Origin: SZUA-35 sp964351995
GTDB lineage: Bacteria > Actinomycetota > Acidimicrobiia > Acidimicrobiales > SZUA-35
NCBI GenBank assembly: GCA_964351995.1
Contig: CAYGQE010000010.1
Coordinates: 62,001-126,000 of the forward strand
Direction of reading: 5' to 3'
DNA length: 64,000 bases
Positions within the stretch are counted from its first letter, which is position 1. The number at the start of each line of letters is the position of its first letter. The notes below the pieces were generated by a model. It was not told the DNA's origin, made no database searches, and saw only the letters and a list, made by a program, of their open reading frames with translations. The translations under genes were made by a program, and so were the position numbers. This document shows positions 7,899 through 14,877 of the stretch, one piece after another.

Positions 7899-8837
7899 TC
7901 ATTCAACGGCGATCACGGTGAGGTCCGCTGCTTCGGCTGCTGCGGCAGTCTCAGCGTCGCCAACAGCGACGACGCCAATGACGCGCCCAAGCACCCAGGT
8001 GTTGCGCTTTGCCACTGCGGCGCCTGGCGCCGCGTTGTCGCCCTCGAGCACCACGACGTAGCTGGCGGCCGCCAACACCGAGTCGAACCGTTCGCGGTCG
8101 TGCTGGGGCCAACGCATGGCCGGATCAGCAAACGGAAGCACCACCGCGAGCTCCATGCGTCGTGATCGCGCCAACTCTGCCGCTGCCAATTCCACACCAC
8201 GCCGGAGACCGCTCACGATGAGATCGTTGGCAGGGTCGAGCCCGTTCAAAATCCTCTGGAGTTCGGCGCGCTGCTTGTCGGTGGGCTGAGCAGCCCCGGT
8301 CACCCACAACGCCCGACCGACTGGCCACGGTGCTTCGGGCTCGACTGGCTCGGTGGCGGACGACGTGCCGGTCGCCGCCTTCGCCCCGAGCGCAGCCGCC
8401 ACCGCTTCAGCGGCGGCAACCGCCAACTCGTCTGCCCGCTCGTTCCACCGATTGCCCGCGTGACCCTTGACCCAGACGAACTCGATCTCGTTCGAGCGTT
8501 CGAGATACTTCTCGATCAGTGGCTCCCAGAGATCCTTGTTCGCAACGGGCTTCTTCTGCGAGTTCTTCCAACCCCGCTTCAACCAGCCTTCGTACCAACG
8601 GTCATTGAAGCAATTGACGACGTAGGTCGAATCGGAGTGGATCCGCAGCGGGCCAGGGAGCGTCTCCACCGCACGCAGCACCGCCTCGAGTTCCATGCGT
8701 TGGTTGGTGGTCTGCTCGGCGCCGCCACTCCCGGAGACCAAGCCACCTGCAGCACCGTCAGGGACCACCCAGCCCCAACCACCAGGACCGGGGTTTCCCT
8801 TGCACGCACCATCGGTGTAGACGTCGGTCGATTTCAC
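7899..8837 (-). CDS. rnhA: Ribonuclease HI fused to a YpsA-like SLOG domain
   Basis: A 312-residue protein. Residues 1-145 are RNase HI, which cleaves the RNA strand of RNA-DNA hybrids, with all catalytic residues: D9 (YTDGACKGNPG), E49 (NQRMELEAV), D69 (HSDSTYVV), H126 (VKGHAGN) and D136 (NERADELA). After an Ala-rich linker, residues from about 175 form a Rossmann-like domain resembling YpsA/DUF1273 of the SLOG superfamily: WVTGAAQPTDKQ, LIVSGLRRGVELAAAEL, LAVVLPFADPAMRWPQ and YVVVLEGDN followed by KRNTWVLG. The GTG start at 8837 is supported by a TAGGTT box 7 nt upstream and by RNase HI homology; the open frame extends further but is not needed. The combination is unusual. Confidence 0.88.
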   Translation of the reverse strand: MKSTDVYTDGACKGNPGPGGWGWVVPDGAAGGLVSGSGGAEQTTNQRMELEAVLRAVETLPGPLRIHSDSTYVVNCFNDRWYEGWLKRGWKNSQKKPVANKDLWEPLIEKYLERSNEIEFVWVKGHAGNRWNERADELAVAAAEAVAAALGAKAATGTSSATEPVEPEAPWPVGRALWVTGAAQPTDKQRAELQRILNGLDPANDLIVSGLRRGVELAAAELARSRRMELAVVLPFADPAMRWPQHDRERFDSVLAAASYVVVLEGDNAAPGAAVAKRNTWVLGRVIGVVAVGDAETAAAAEAADLTVIAVE

Positions 8838-8844
8838 CGGCTCG

Positions 8845-8850
8845 AACCTA
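8845..8850 (-). promoter_or_regulatory. Leaderless-type -10 box (TAGGTT) for rnhA
   Basis: TAGGTT on the minus strand with 7 nt to the GTG start at 8837. It places the transcript start at the start codon and fixes the N-terminus just before the RNase HI fold. Confidence 0.5.
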
Positions 8851-8910
8851 GCGAGCAACGAAGCGCGCCAGATCAACCGCTGAGGGGGCATGACGGTGCA
8901 CAATGGTCGA

Positions 8911-11601
8911 ATGACCATTGACGGCTTCCTCAGCCAGCTGCCCGACATCGATCCAGAAGAGACCGCAGAATGGCTCGAATCGCTTGACTCGATCAATTCC
9001 GCTGCGGGTAAGACCCGGGCCCGTTACCTCCTCGCTCGACTCAACGAACGAGCACGAGCGCTGCAGCTCGGCACGTCCGAGGCGGTGTCGACCGACTACG
9101 TCAACACCATCCCCACCGAGCAACAGCCGTTCTTCCCTGGCGATGAACACCTCGAGCGCCGCATCCGTGCGTTCATCCGCTGGAACGCTGCCGCCATGGT
9201 CGTACGAGCCAACAAGACCGCCGACGGCATCGGTGGCCACCTGTCAACGTTCGCTTCATCTGCCTCGCTCTACGAGGTTGGCTTCAATCACTTCTTCCGC
9301 GGCAAGGAAGACGGGCTCGCTGGCGACGCCATCTACTTCCAAGGTCACGCGGCACCCGGCATCTACGCCCGCGCTCACCTCGAAGGCCGTCTCACTGAAG
9401 ATCAGCTCGACCACTTCCGCATGGAGGTCGGCGGCGAGGGCCTGTCGAGCTATCCCCACCCCCGGCTCATGCCCGACTTCTGGGAATACCCAACGGTCTC
9501 GATGGGCCTCGGTCCCATCAACTCGATCTACCACGCTCGTTTCTTGCACTATCTCCAGAATCGCAAGATCGAAGACACCAGCAACACTCGTGTCTGGACC
9601 TTCATTGGAGACGGCGAGTGCGATGAACCGGAAACGCTCGGCTCGATCTCGCTGGCAGGCCGCCACGGTCTCGACAACCTCACGTGGGTCATCAACTGCA
9701 ACCTGCAGCGTCTCGACGGTCCGGTCCGAGGCAACGAGAAGATCATCCAGGAACTCGAAGGTGTGTTCCGGGGCGCCAACTGGAACGTGATCAAGGTCGT
9801 CTGGGGTTCACGCTGGGACGAGTTGTTGCAGCGCGACGTCGACGGCGTCCTCCTCAACAAGATGAACACCACGGTCGACGGCGAGTTCCAGAACTTCGCC
9901 GTCGAATCCGGTGCCTACATCCGCGAGAACTTCTTCGGGCCAGACCCCCGCTTGCGCAAACTCGTCGACCATCTCAGCGACGACGACCTTCGCAACCTGC
10001 CTCGTGGTGGCCACGACTACCAGAAGGTCTATGCCGCCTACAAGGCTGCCACCGAGCACAAGGGTCAGCCCACGGTCATCTTGGCCAAGACCGTCAAGGG
10101 CTGGACCCTCGGCCCAGGCTTCGAAGGTCGCAACTCGACCCACCAGATCAAGAAGATGACCAAGGCACAGATGCTCGACTTGCGTGACCGCCTGCATCTC
10201 CACGACGAGATCAGCGAAGAGTCACTCGCCGACGGCGTGCCTCCCTATTTCAAGCCCGAGCCCGGTTCGCCCGAGTACGACTACCTGATGGGGCGCCGCA
10301 AGGCACTCGACGGGTCGGTCCCCACACGCCAAACCACGACTCGCCGCCCGCTGCCGATGCCGAGCGACAAGCCGTTCGAGACCTTCCTCGAAGGCTCCGG
10401 CGGCCGGGCAGTGTCAACGACCATGGCCTTCACCTCGATGCTTCGAGAGATGATGCGCGAAGAAGGCTTCGGCGAGCGCGTCGTGCCGATCATTCCCGAC
10501 GAAGCGCGTACATTCGGCATGGACTCCATGTTCCGCGAGTTCGAGATCTACGCCCCATTCGGGCAAAAGTACCGCCCGGTCGATCACGAGCTGCTGCTGT
10601 CCTACACCGAAGACACCGACGGTCAGATCCTGGAAGAAGGCATCACCGAGGCTGGCTCCACCGCCAGCTGGATCGCCGCCGGCACCAGCTACGCCCACCA
10701 GGGCGTGCCGATGGTGCCGTTCTACACCTTCTACTCGATGTTCGGCTTCCAGCGGGTTGGTGATCTCATCTGGTCGGCTGCCGATTCCCGCTGCCGCGGC
10801 TTCATGCTCGGCGCCACCGCCGGACGCACCACGTTGATGGGCGAAGGGCTCCAACACCAAGATGGCCACAGCCTGCTGCTGGCCTCGACCATCCCCGCCT
10901 GCCAGGCCTACGACCCGGCCTTTGCCTACGAGGTGGCGGTGATCGTCGAAGACGGGCTCAAGCGGATGTACGTCGACAATGAAGACATCTTCTACTACAT
11001 CACCCTCTACAACGAGAACTACGACCAGCCGGCGATGCCCGAGGGGTCGCGAGACCAGATCTTGAAGGGCCTCTACCGCTGGTCCCCAGGCTGGGGTGAA
11101 CTCCCCACTCGAGCGACGGTGGTCTTCTCCGGCACCGGACAAGGCGCTGCACGCGACGCCCAGCGCGAACTGGCCGAACGTTGGGGCGTAGGGGTCGAGC
11201 TCTGGAGTGCGACCAACTACAAGTCCATGCGCGAAGAGGCACTCGAGACCGAGCGTTGGAATCGGCTGCACCCCACCGCCGAACCTCGAGTTCCCTTTGT
11301 CACCTCACAGCTCCAGCAGTCCGCCGGTCCGATCGTTGCTGTCAGTGATTTCATGCGGGCCGTGCCCGAGCAGATCGCCCGCTTCTCCCCTCGCCGCTTC
11401 AACGTCCTCGGCACCGACGGAATGGGTCGCTCCGACACCAGGGAAGCGTTGCGTTCGTTCTTCGAAACCGACATGCCCCACGTCGTGGTCGCTGTCCTCG
11501 AACAGCTCGCCATCGAAGGTTCCGTGGAACGAGCCACGGTGGCCGAAGCCATCGCCGCCTACGGCCTCGACACCGAAGTCGACGCCCCATGGCAGCGGTG
11601 A
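8911..11601 (+). CDS. aceE: Pyruvate dehydrogenase E1 component, homodimeric
   Basis: An 896-residue thiamine-diphosphate-dependent E1 that decarboxylates pyruvate and acetylates the lipoyl arm of E2. It aligns along its whole length with E. coli AceE: DIDPEETAEWLESL at the N-terminus, NTIPTEQQPFFPGD, ELERRIR-like region, FNHFFRGK, the ThDP-binding motif GDGECDEPE ending at INCNLQRLDGPV, EARTFGMDSMFRE, and GTDGMGRSDTREALR near the C-terminus. The ATG at 8911 fits a CACAAT box 6 nt upstream; ATG 8890 and GTG 8896 (with GAGGGGG 7 nt upstream) are alternatives. E2 and E3 are encoded 3-6 kb away on the other strand. A PPOX gene follows after 13 bp. Confidence 0.95.
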   Translation: MTIDGFLSQLPDIDPEETAEWLESLDSINSAAGKTRARYLLARLNERARALQLGTSEAVSTDYVNTIPTEQQPFFPGDEHLERRIRAFIRWNAAAMVVRANKTADGIGGHLSTFASSASLYEVGFNHFFRGKEDGLAGDAIYFQGHAAPGIYARAHLEGRLTEDQLDHFRMEVGGEGLSSYPHPRLMPDFWEYPTVSMGLGPINSIYHARFLHYLQNRKIEDTSNTRVWTFIGDGECDEPETLGSISLAGRHGLDNLTWVINCNLQRLDGPVRGNEKIIQELEGVFRGANWNVIKVVWGSRWDELLQRDVDGVLLNKMNTTVDGEFQNFAVESGAYIRENFFGPDPRLRKLVDHLSDDDLRNLPRGGHDYQKVYAAYKAATEHKGQPTVILAKTVKGWTLGPGFEGRNSTHQIKKMTKAQMLDLRDRLHLHDEISEESLADGVPPYFKPEPGSPEYDYLMGRRKALDGSVPTRQTTTRRPLPMPSDKPFETFLEGSGGRAVSTTMAFTSMLREMMREEGFGERVVPIIPDEARTFGMDSMFREFEIYAPFGQKYRPVDHELLLSYTEDTDGQILEEGITEAGSTASWIAAGTSYAHQGVPMVPFYTFYSMFGFQRVGDLIWSAADSRCRGFMLGATAGRTTLMGEGLQHQDGHSLLLASTIPACQAYDPAFAYEVAVIVEDGLKRMYVDNEDIFYYITLYNENYDQPAMPEGSRDQILKGLYRWSPGWGELPTRATVVFSGTGQGAARDAQRELAERWGVGVELWSATNYKSMREEALETERWNRLHPTAEPRVPFVTSQLQQSAGPIVAVSDFMRAVPEQIARFSPRRFNVLGTDGMGRSDTREALRSFFETDMPHVVVAVLEQLAIEGSVERATVAEAIAAYGLDTEVDAPWQR

Positions 11602-11614
11602 GAAGGCGGCACCC

Positions 11615-12235
11615 ATGAGCACGATTACCACGATCGAGCAGCTCCGAGAGCTCTACCGCGAGCCATCTGAGGTCGTGAAAGCCAAGAAGTCGGCGACGTT
11701 GGGGCCTGAGACAGTGGCCCGACTTGCGGCATCACCGTTCGTCCTGCTGGCAACGTCGAGCAGCGACGGAGGGTGTGATGTTTCCCCTCGTGGCGGCCCA
11801 CCCGGCATGGTCATCACCCTCGATGAACACACGGTCGCTCTTCCCGATCTGGGCGGCAACAACCTGATCGATTCGCTCACCAACATCGTCGACAATCCGC
11901 ACGCTGGCCTGCTCGTCTTGAACCCGGGCAGCGACGAAACAGTCCGTATCGACGGCAAGGCAACTCTTCGCACCGACGACAACATTCTCGATCGCTGGAA
12001 TGGGCTGTTCCGACGTCCGAAGCTTGCGGTCGTCATCGAAGTCGAGGCTGTCTTCATCCATTGCGCCAAAGCCTTTCGACGCAGCGGATTGTGGGATCCG
12101 TCAACCTGGACCACCGACATGCCTGATGCGTGTGACCTCTTCAACGAGCACCTCGGCGGCGGTCTCGACGTCGGCGCCATGCGAGCCTCGCTCGACGAGG
12201 CGTACGAAGAAGATCTGGCCGCTGAGCGCCTCTGA
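11615..12235 (+). CDS. PPOX-class FMN-dependent flavoprotein (MSMEG_1061 type)
   Basis: A 206-residue pyridoxamine-5'-phosphate-oxidase-fold protein. The family pattern is clear: FVLLATSSSDGGCDVSPRGG for flavin phosphate contact, VALPDLGGNNLIDSLTNI, GLLVLNPGSDETVRI and VFIHCAKAFRRSGLWDP. Such proteins bind FMN or F420 and reduce diverse small substrates; the substrate is not predictable. The ATG lies 13 bp after the aceE stop with a purine-rich GAGAAGG upstream, suggesting cotranscription with aceE. HhH-GPD follows 15 bp later. Confidence 0.88.
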   Translation: MSTITTIEQLRELYREPSEVVKAKKSATLGPETVARLAASPFVLLATSSSDGGCDVSPRGGPPGMVITLDEHTVALPDLGGNNLIDSLTNIVDNPHAGLLVLNPGSDETVRIDGKATLRTDDNILDRWNGLFRRPKLAVVIEVEAVFIHCAKAFRRSGLWDPSTWTTDMPDACDLFNEHLGGGLDVGAMRASLDEAYEEDLAAERL

Positions 12236-12250
12236 GCGCTGGCGTCACTT

Positions 12251-12829
12251 ATGGGCATCATTTTTTGGGGAGACGAGCGAGACGAACTCGTCAACGCCGA
12301 CCCGCTTGCGTTCTTGATCGCCATGCTGCTGGATCAACAAATCCCCTTGTCCTGGGCATTCGATGGGCCCAACCGCATCGTGGAACGAATGCAGAAACCA
12401 CTCGACGCCTCGACCATCGCGGCGATGGATCCCGACCACTTCGCAGAGCTTGCGGCTATCAAGCCAGCGATTCATCGTTATCACCGTTCGATGGCTGGAC
12501 GAGTCCAAGCATTGTGTGCGCACATCGACGAGCATCACGATGGCGACGCCGGATCGATCTGGTCCGGCGGTGTGACTGCGACGACCGTGGCCAAGCGACT
12601 GTCAGCGGTTCCCGGCTTCGGGCCGGAGAAGGTCAAGATCACGATCGCTGCGCTGGCCAAGCGCTACGGCGTTCGCTCCAGAGGCTGGAAGACGATCAGC
12701 GCCCCGTTCAGCGACGGCGAACCCCGATCAGTGGCCGACATCGGCAGTCCAGAGGACTTCGCCACCGTCAAGGCGTGGAAGAAACAACAAAAGGACGCCG
12801 GGCTCGACAAGCACGACGCTCCGGTCTGA
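12251..12829 (+). CDS. HhH-GPD-type base-excision DNA repair protein
   Basis: A 192-residue single-domain member of the actinobacterial HhH-GPD group (TIGR03252-like). The substrate-pocket helix LIAMLLDQQIPLSWAFDGP is followed by the helix-hairpin-helix LSAVPGFGPEKVKITIAAL and a C-terminal basic tail. It probably excises or recognises damaged bases in DNA. It lacks the Cys-rich [4Fe-4S] loop of EndoIII/MutY. It is the third gene of the aceE-PPOX-HhH run and nearly abuts the convergent hydrolase gene. Confidence 0.85.
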   Translation: MGIIFWGDERDELVNADPLAFLIAMLLDQQIPLSWAFDGPNRIVERMQKPLDASTIAAMDPDHFAELAAIKPAIHRYHRSMAGRVQALCAHIDEHHDGDAGSIWSGGVTATTVAKRLSAVPGFGPEKVKITIAALAKRYGVRSRGWKTISAPFSDGEPRSVADIGSPEDFATVKAWKKQQKDAGLDKHDAPV

Positions 12830-12831
12830 CC

Positions 12832-13647
12832 TCAGGCGCCCGTTTCGTTTCGGGTGCGCTCGAGCCAGCCGAGCAAAACCGCAATCGCTCGGGGATCATG
12901 ACGCAACTGGTGGCCAGCGCCGGAGATGAAACGCAGCTCGGCGGCACCATGAGCGTCGGCGACCATCCGAGCGTCGAGCGAAGGCACGGCATCGTCTTCA
13001 GAACCGTGCAACACAAGCAGCGGACGTGGAGCGAACGCTTCTGCTGCCGACGTTGCTCTCACCTCGGACAGTTCCGCCTTCCACGATGCGAGGTCCTCGG
13101 GAAAGGCCGGTGTCTTGATGGCACCGGCTTCGTGGGCGTGAGCAAGCAATCGCTCTGGTGCTCTGGCCCAATCATCGAAATCGGCCGGTGCTCCCACCAT
13201 TGCGGCACCTTTGACTCGACCATCTTGGACGGCGGCGTTGAGACCAACGACCCCGCCGGTGCCGAACCCAACGAGCCACAACGGCTCCTCGTCGTCACGG
13301 CCCGACGCTCGAGACGGAGGCTGCCGCATGGTCGCACGCAGATACGCCAGACCAGCCTTGGCATCATCGATCCACGAAGCGAGACTGAAATCACCGGTCG
13401 ACGTACCGCAGCCGCGCATGCGAATCGACAAAACGGTCCAGCCCATCTCGATCGCAATCCGATCGGCGAGTTCGGGCTGATCTTTACCAACGGCCTCCGC
13501 CGAGAGCGACCCACTGGGAAAGCCATGGACGAGCAGGAGCCCGGGCCCTGGTTTGCTTCCCTGACCGGGCGCAAGGTGACCCTCGAGCTCGACGCCATCC
13601 GTTGATGGAATTCGATGTTCGCCAGCCCCCGCTGCTGGTGCCGCCAT
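12832..13647 (-). CDS. Alpha/beta hydrolase-fold protein lacking the nucleophile serine
   Basis: A 271-residue alpha/beta hydrolase with an oxyanion-type LLLVHGFPSGS near residue 40, an Arg-Gly-rich strand SIRMRGCGTSTGDF, an acid residue in VLHGSEDDAVPS and a C-terminal His in SGAGHQLRHD. At the nucleophile elbow the expected GxSxG reads GFGTGG, so Ser is replaced by Gly. It is therefore probably a non-hydrolytic homologue or uses another residue; a sequencing error is possible but the frame is clean. The ATG at 13647 avoids overlap with the upstream 71-residue gene (stop at 13667). Confidence 0.8.
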   Translation of the reverse strand: MAAPAAGAGEHRIPSTDGVELEGHLAPGQGSKPGPGLLLVHGFPSGSLSAEAVGKDQPELADRIAIEMGWTVLSIRMRGCGTSTGDFSLASWIDDAKAGLAYLRATMRQPPSRASGRDDEEPLWLVGFGTGGVVGLNAAVQDGRVKGAAMVGAPADFDDWARAPERLLAHAHEAGAIKTPAFPEDLASWKAELSEVRATSAAEAFAPRPLLVLHGSEDDAVPSLDARMVADAHGAAELRFISGAGHQLRHDPRAIAVLLGWLERTRNETGA

Positions 13648-13666
13648 CACCGGGCCGGCGATCGAG

Positions 13667-13882
13667 TCACGCTGCGGTGGAGCCGTGGCCGTCGCCGCGG
13701 TAGGGGCGGTAGCCGCGATTGCGAGCCTCATCGAGCGTGTCTGGACCGAAGCACAGATACTTCTCGGACTGCATCAGCTCGACGATCAACGCCTCATCTT
13801 CGAGACGGTCGACGTCGTAGACGATCTGGGTGCGCTTGTCGCCTACCCAACGGAAGTGTTCGAACTGCTTGGGCCGTTCCAT
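13667..13882 (-). CDS. Conserved-looking 71-residue protein, unknown function
   Basis: A small basic/acidic soluble protein beginning MERPKQFEHFRWVGDKR and ending in a Gly/His-rich tail. Features include IVYDVDRLEDEALIVELM and a FGPDTLDEARNRGY stretch. It has no Cys pairs or membrane segment. The ATG at 13882 is supported by a TAGGCT box 8 nt upstream. It lies 19 bp before the hydrolase gene, probably cotranscribed. I do not recognise the family. Confidence 0.6.
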   Translation of the reverse strand: MERPKQFEHFRWVGDKRTQIVYDVDRLEDEALIVELMQSEKYLCFGPDTLDEARNRGYRPYRGDGHGSTAA

Positions 13883-13890
13883 CGGCGCAG

Positions 13891-13896
13891 AGCCTA
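13891..13896 (-). promoter_or_regulatory. Leaderless-type -10 box (TAGGCT)
   Basis: TAGGCT on the minus strand, 8 nt before the ATG of the 71-residue gene, in the gene-poor stretch 13883-14203. Confidence 0.4.
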
Positions 13897-13927
13897 CACC
13901 CAGTCGAAGCTGTCCCCGTAGACGCAA

Positions 13928-13960
13928 GTCGGGGCGGTGCTCTGAGAGCACCACCCCGAC
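13928..13960 (-). terminator. 15-bp stem, 3-nt loop hairpin
   Basis: The arms 13928-13942 and 13946-13960 are complementary except one C-A that becomes G-U in minus-strand RNA. The loop is three bases. There is no T-run on either side, so termination is plausible but unproven. Confidence 0.4.
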
Positions 13961-14098
13961 CAAAACAATTGCGAGTAACCCCGCTGCATCACATCTGCCA
14001 TTTGGCGTCGGACCGGGACGGGTCCGCGTGGTTCAGCGAGGGGTGGCTGACTGGATGTTGGCCCAGCAGCCCAGCTCACCGCTCAGCGGTCAGCCACC
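13928..14098 (-). ncRNA. Candidate structured RNA in a 320-bp gene-free stretch
   Basis: Between 13883 and 14203 no coding frame is convincing. On the minus strand there are, in order: a 10-bp enclosing stem (GGTGGCTGAC at 14098-14089 with GTCAGCCACC at 14051-14042), a hairpin ACCGC-TGA-GCGGT inside it, a hairpin CGGACC-CGTCCC-GGTCCG near 14030-14013, and a 15-bp stem-loop at 13960-13928 (fully paired on the minus strand counting one G-U). The last could be an intrinsic terminator, though no U-run follows. I match it to no known RNA family. It could equally be a 5' leader of the 71-residue gene. Confidence 0.3.
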
Positions 14099-14113
14099 TC
14101 CAAGGTCCCGTAA

Positions 14114-14125
14114 GAACGTTTGTTC
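14114..14125. promoter_or_regulatory. Possible LexA-type box GAACGTTTGTTC
   Basis: GAAC-N4-GTTC matches the core of Gram-positive SOS boxes. It lies just upstream of the candidate structured RNA (minus orientation). No SOS gene is adjacent, so this may be coincidence. Confidence 0.25.
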
Positions 14126-14203
14126 ATGTTTTTTGACCACCTCCATTCTCTTGGTCCGTGCATCATGGCACAACCGAGCAGGATGGCGCCACGCGAAGAC
14201 GCG

Positions 14204-14725
14204 TCAGCGATCAGATTCAGGATCCGGTAAGGCTTCGAGATCGCCTGGTGCTGCGAGCTCGGCAACGTCACCAGACAGGGGAAGCTCACCAAGATCGGCC
14301 TGTACGTTGATGGGATCCTCGATGTGGATGGCGCCCATGACCTGAAGGTACGACGAGTGCACGTCGATCACCTGCGCCACGTGCGCACGAGGAACGTCGA
14401 GCCGGATCGCCGCCATGCGCTCGACCACGTAGTCCAAAGCGTCGAACTCCTCGAACAGAATCGGCCCATCGCCGGAGCCTTCAGGCGACCAATGGTAGGC
14501 CTGGATCCACTCGAGGTGAAGGCGCAGCAGGCGACGGAGCTCGTCGAATGTCATCGTTGCGGTCACGTCACTAGGCAACGCCTCGGCACAGAAGTTGATG
14601 GCCTCGTGGACGTCCAGCACGATCTGGTCAGGCATTGCCGAAGTCTTCCCGACTGCATCACCAACGAAGACCAGAGCGATGACAATGACCAGCACGGCGG
14701 CGAGTCCGAGAAGTACAAAAGCCAC
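14204..14725 (-). CDS. Membrane-anchored protein, unknown function
   Basis: About 173 residues: an N-terminal hydrophobic anchor (AFVLLGLAAVLVIVIALVF, residues 2-20) and a mainly helical soluble domain containing LRRLLRLHLEWIQAYHWSP and DALDYVVERMAAIRLDVP, with an acidic C-terminus. I do not recognise the family. The GTG at 14725 is preferred because a TAGTTT box ends 6 nt before it; a GTG two codons upstream (14731) directly abuts that box. The gene is isolated, with a strong hairpin immediately upstream. Confidence 0.65.
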   Translation of the reverse strand: MAFVLLGLAAVLVIVIALVFVGDAVGKTSAMPDQIVLDVHEAINFCAEALPSDVTATMTFDELRRLLRLHLEWIQAYHWSPEGSGDGPILFEEFDALDYVVERMAAIRLDVPRAHVAQVIDVHSSYLQVMGAIHIEDPINVQADLGELPLSGDVAELAAPGDLEALPDPESDR

Positions 14726-14731
14726 GGTCAC

Positions 14732-14737
14732 AAACTA
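14732..14737 (-). promoter_or_regulatory. Leaderless-type -10 box (TAGTTT)
   Basis: TAGTTT on the minus strand, 6 nt before the GTG at 14725 and directly after the 14738-14770 hairpin. Confidence 0.4.
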
Positions 14738-14770
14738 GTACGGACCCGGCCAAAACAGCCGGGTCCGTAC
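14738..14770 (-). terminator. Perfect 13-bp stem, 7-nt loop hairpin
   Basis: GTACGGACCCGGC and its exact complement flank a TGTTTTG loop (minus-strand reading). It lies about 108 bp past the acyl-CoA dehydrogenase stop and just upstream of the next minus-strand gene. It would separate the two transcripts; a short TAGTTT follows it. Confidence 0.55.
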
Positions 14771-14775
14771 GAGAT

Positions 14776-14867
14776 GTCAGCGGGGCGGCTTTGCTGTTCA
14801 CGCAATGCGACAGCGAAGCATTGCCCCGAACCGTCGACCCGGATGCGGGTCAGCGGGGCGGCTTTGC
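14776..14867. repeat. 19-bp direct repeat pair
   Basis: GTCAGCGGGGCGGCTTTGC occurs at 14776-14794 and again at 14849-14867, 54 bp apart, in the non-coding space after the acyl-CoA dehydrogenase gene. Only the second copy is part of a complete hairpin. Confidence 0.7.
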
Positions 14868-14872
14868 CGCCC
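14854..14872 (-). terminator. Probable terminator of the acyl-CoA dehydrogenase gene
   Basis: On the minus strand GGGGCGGC-AAA-GCCGCCCC begins a few bases after the stop codon at 14878. The stem is GC-rich with a tight AAA loop. No long U-run follows. Confidence 0.5.
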
Positions 14873-14877
14873 CCGTG

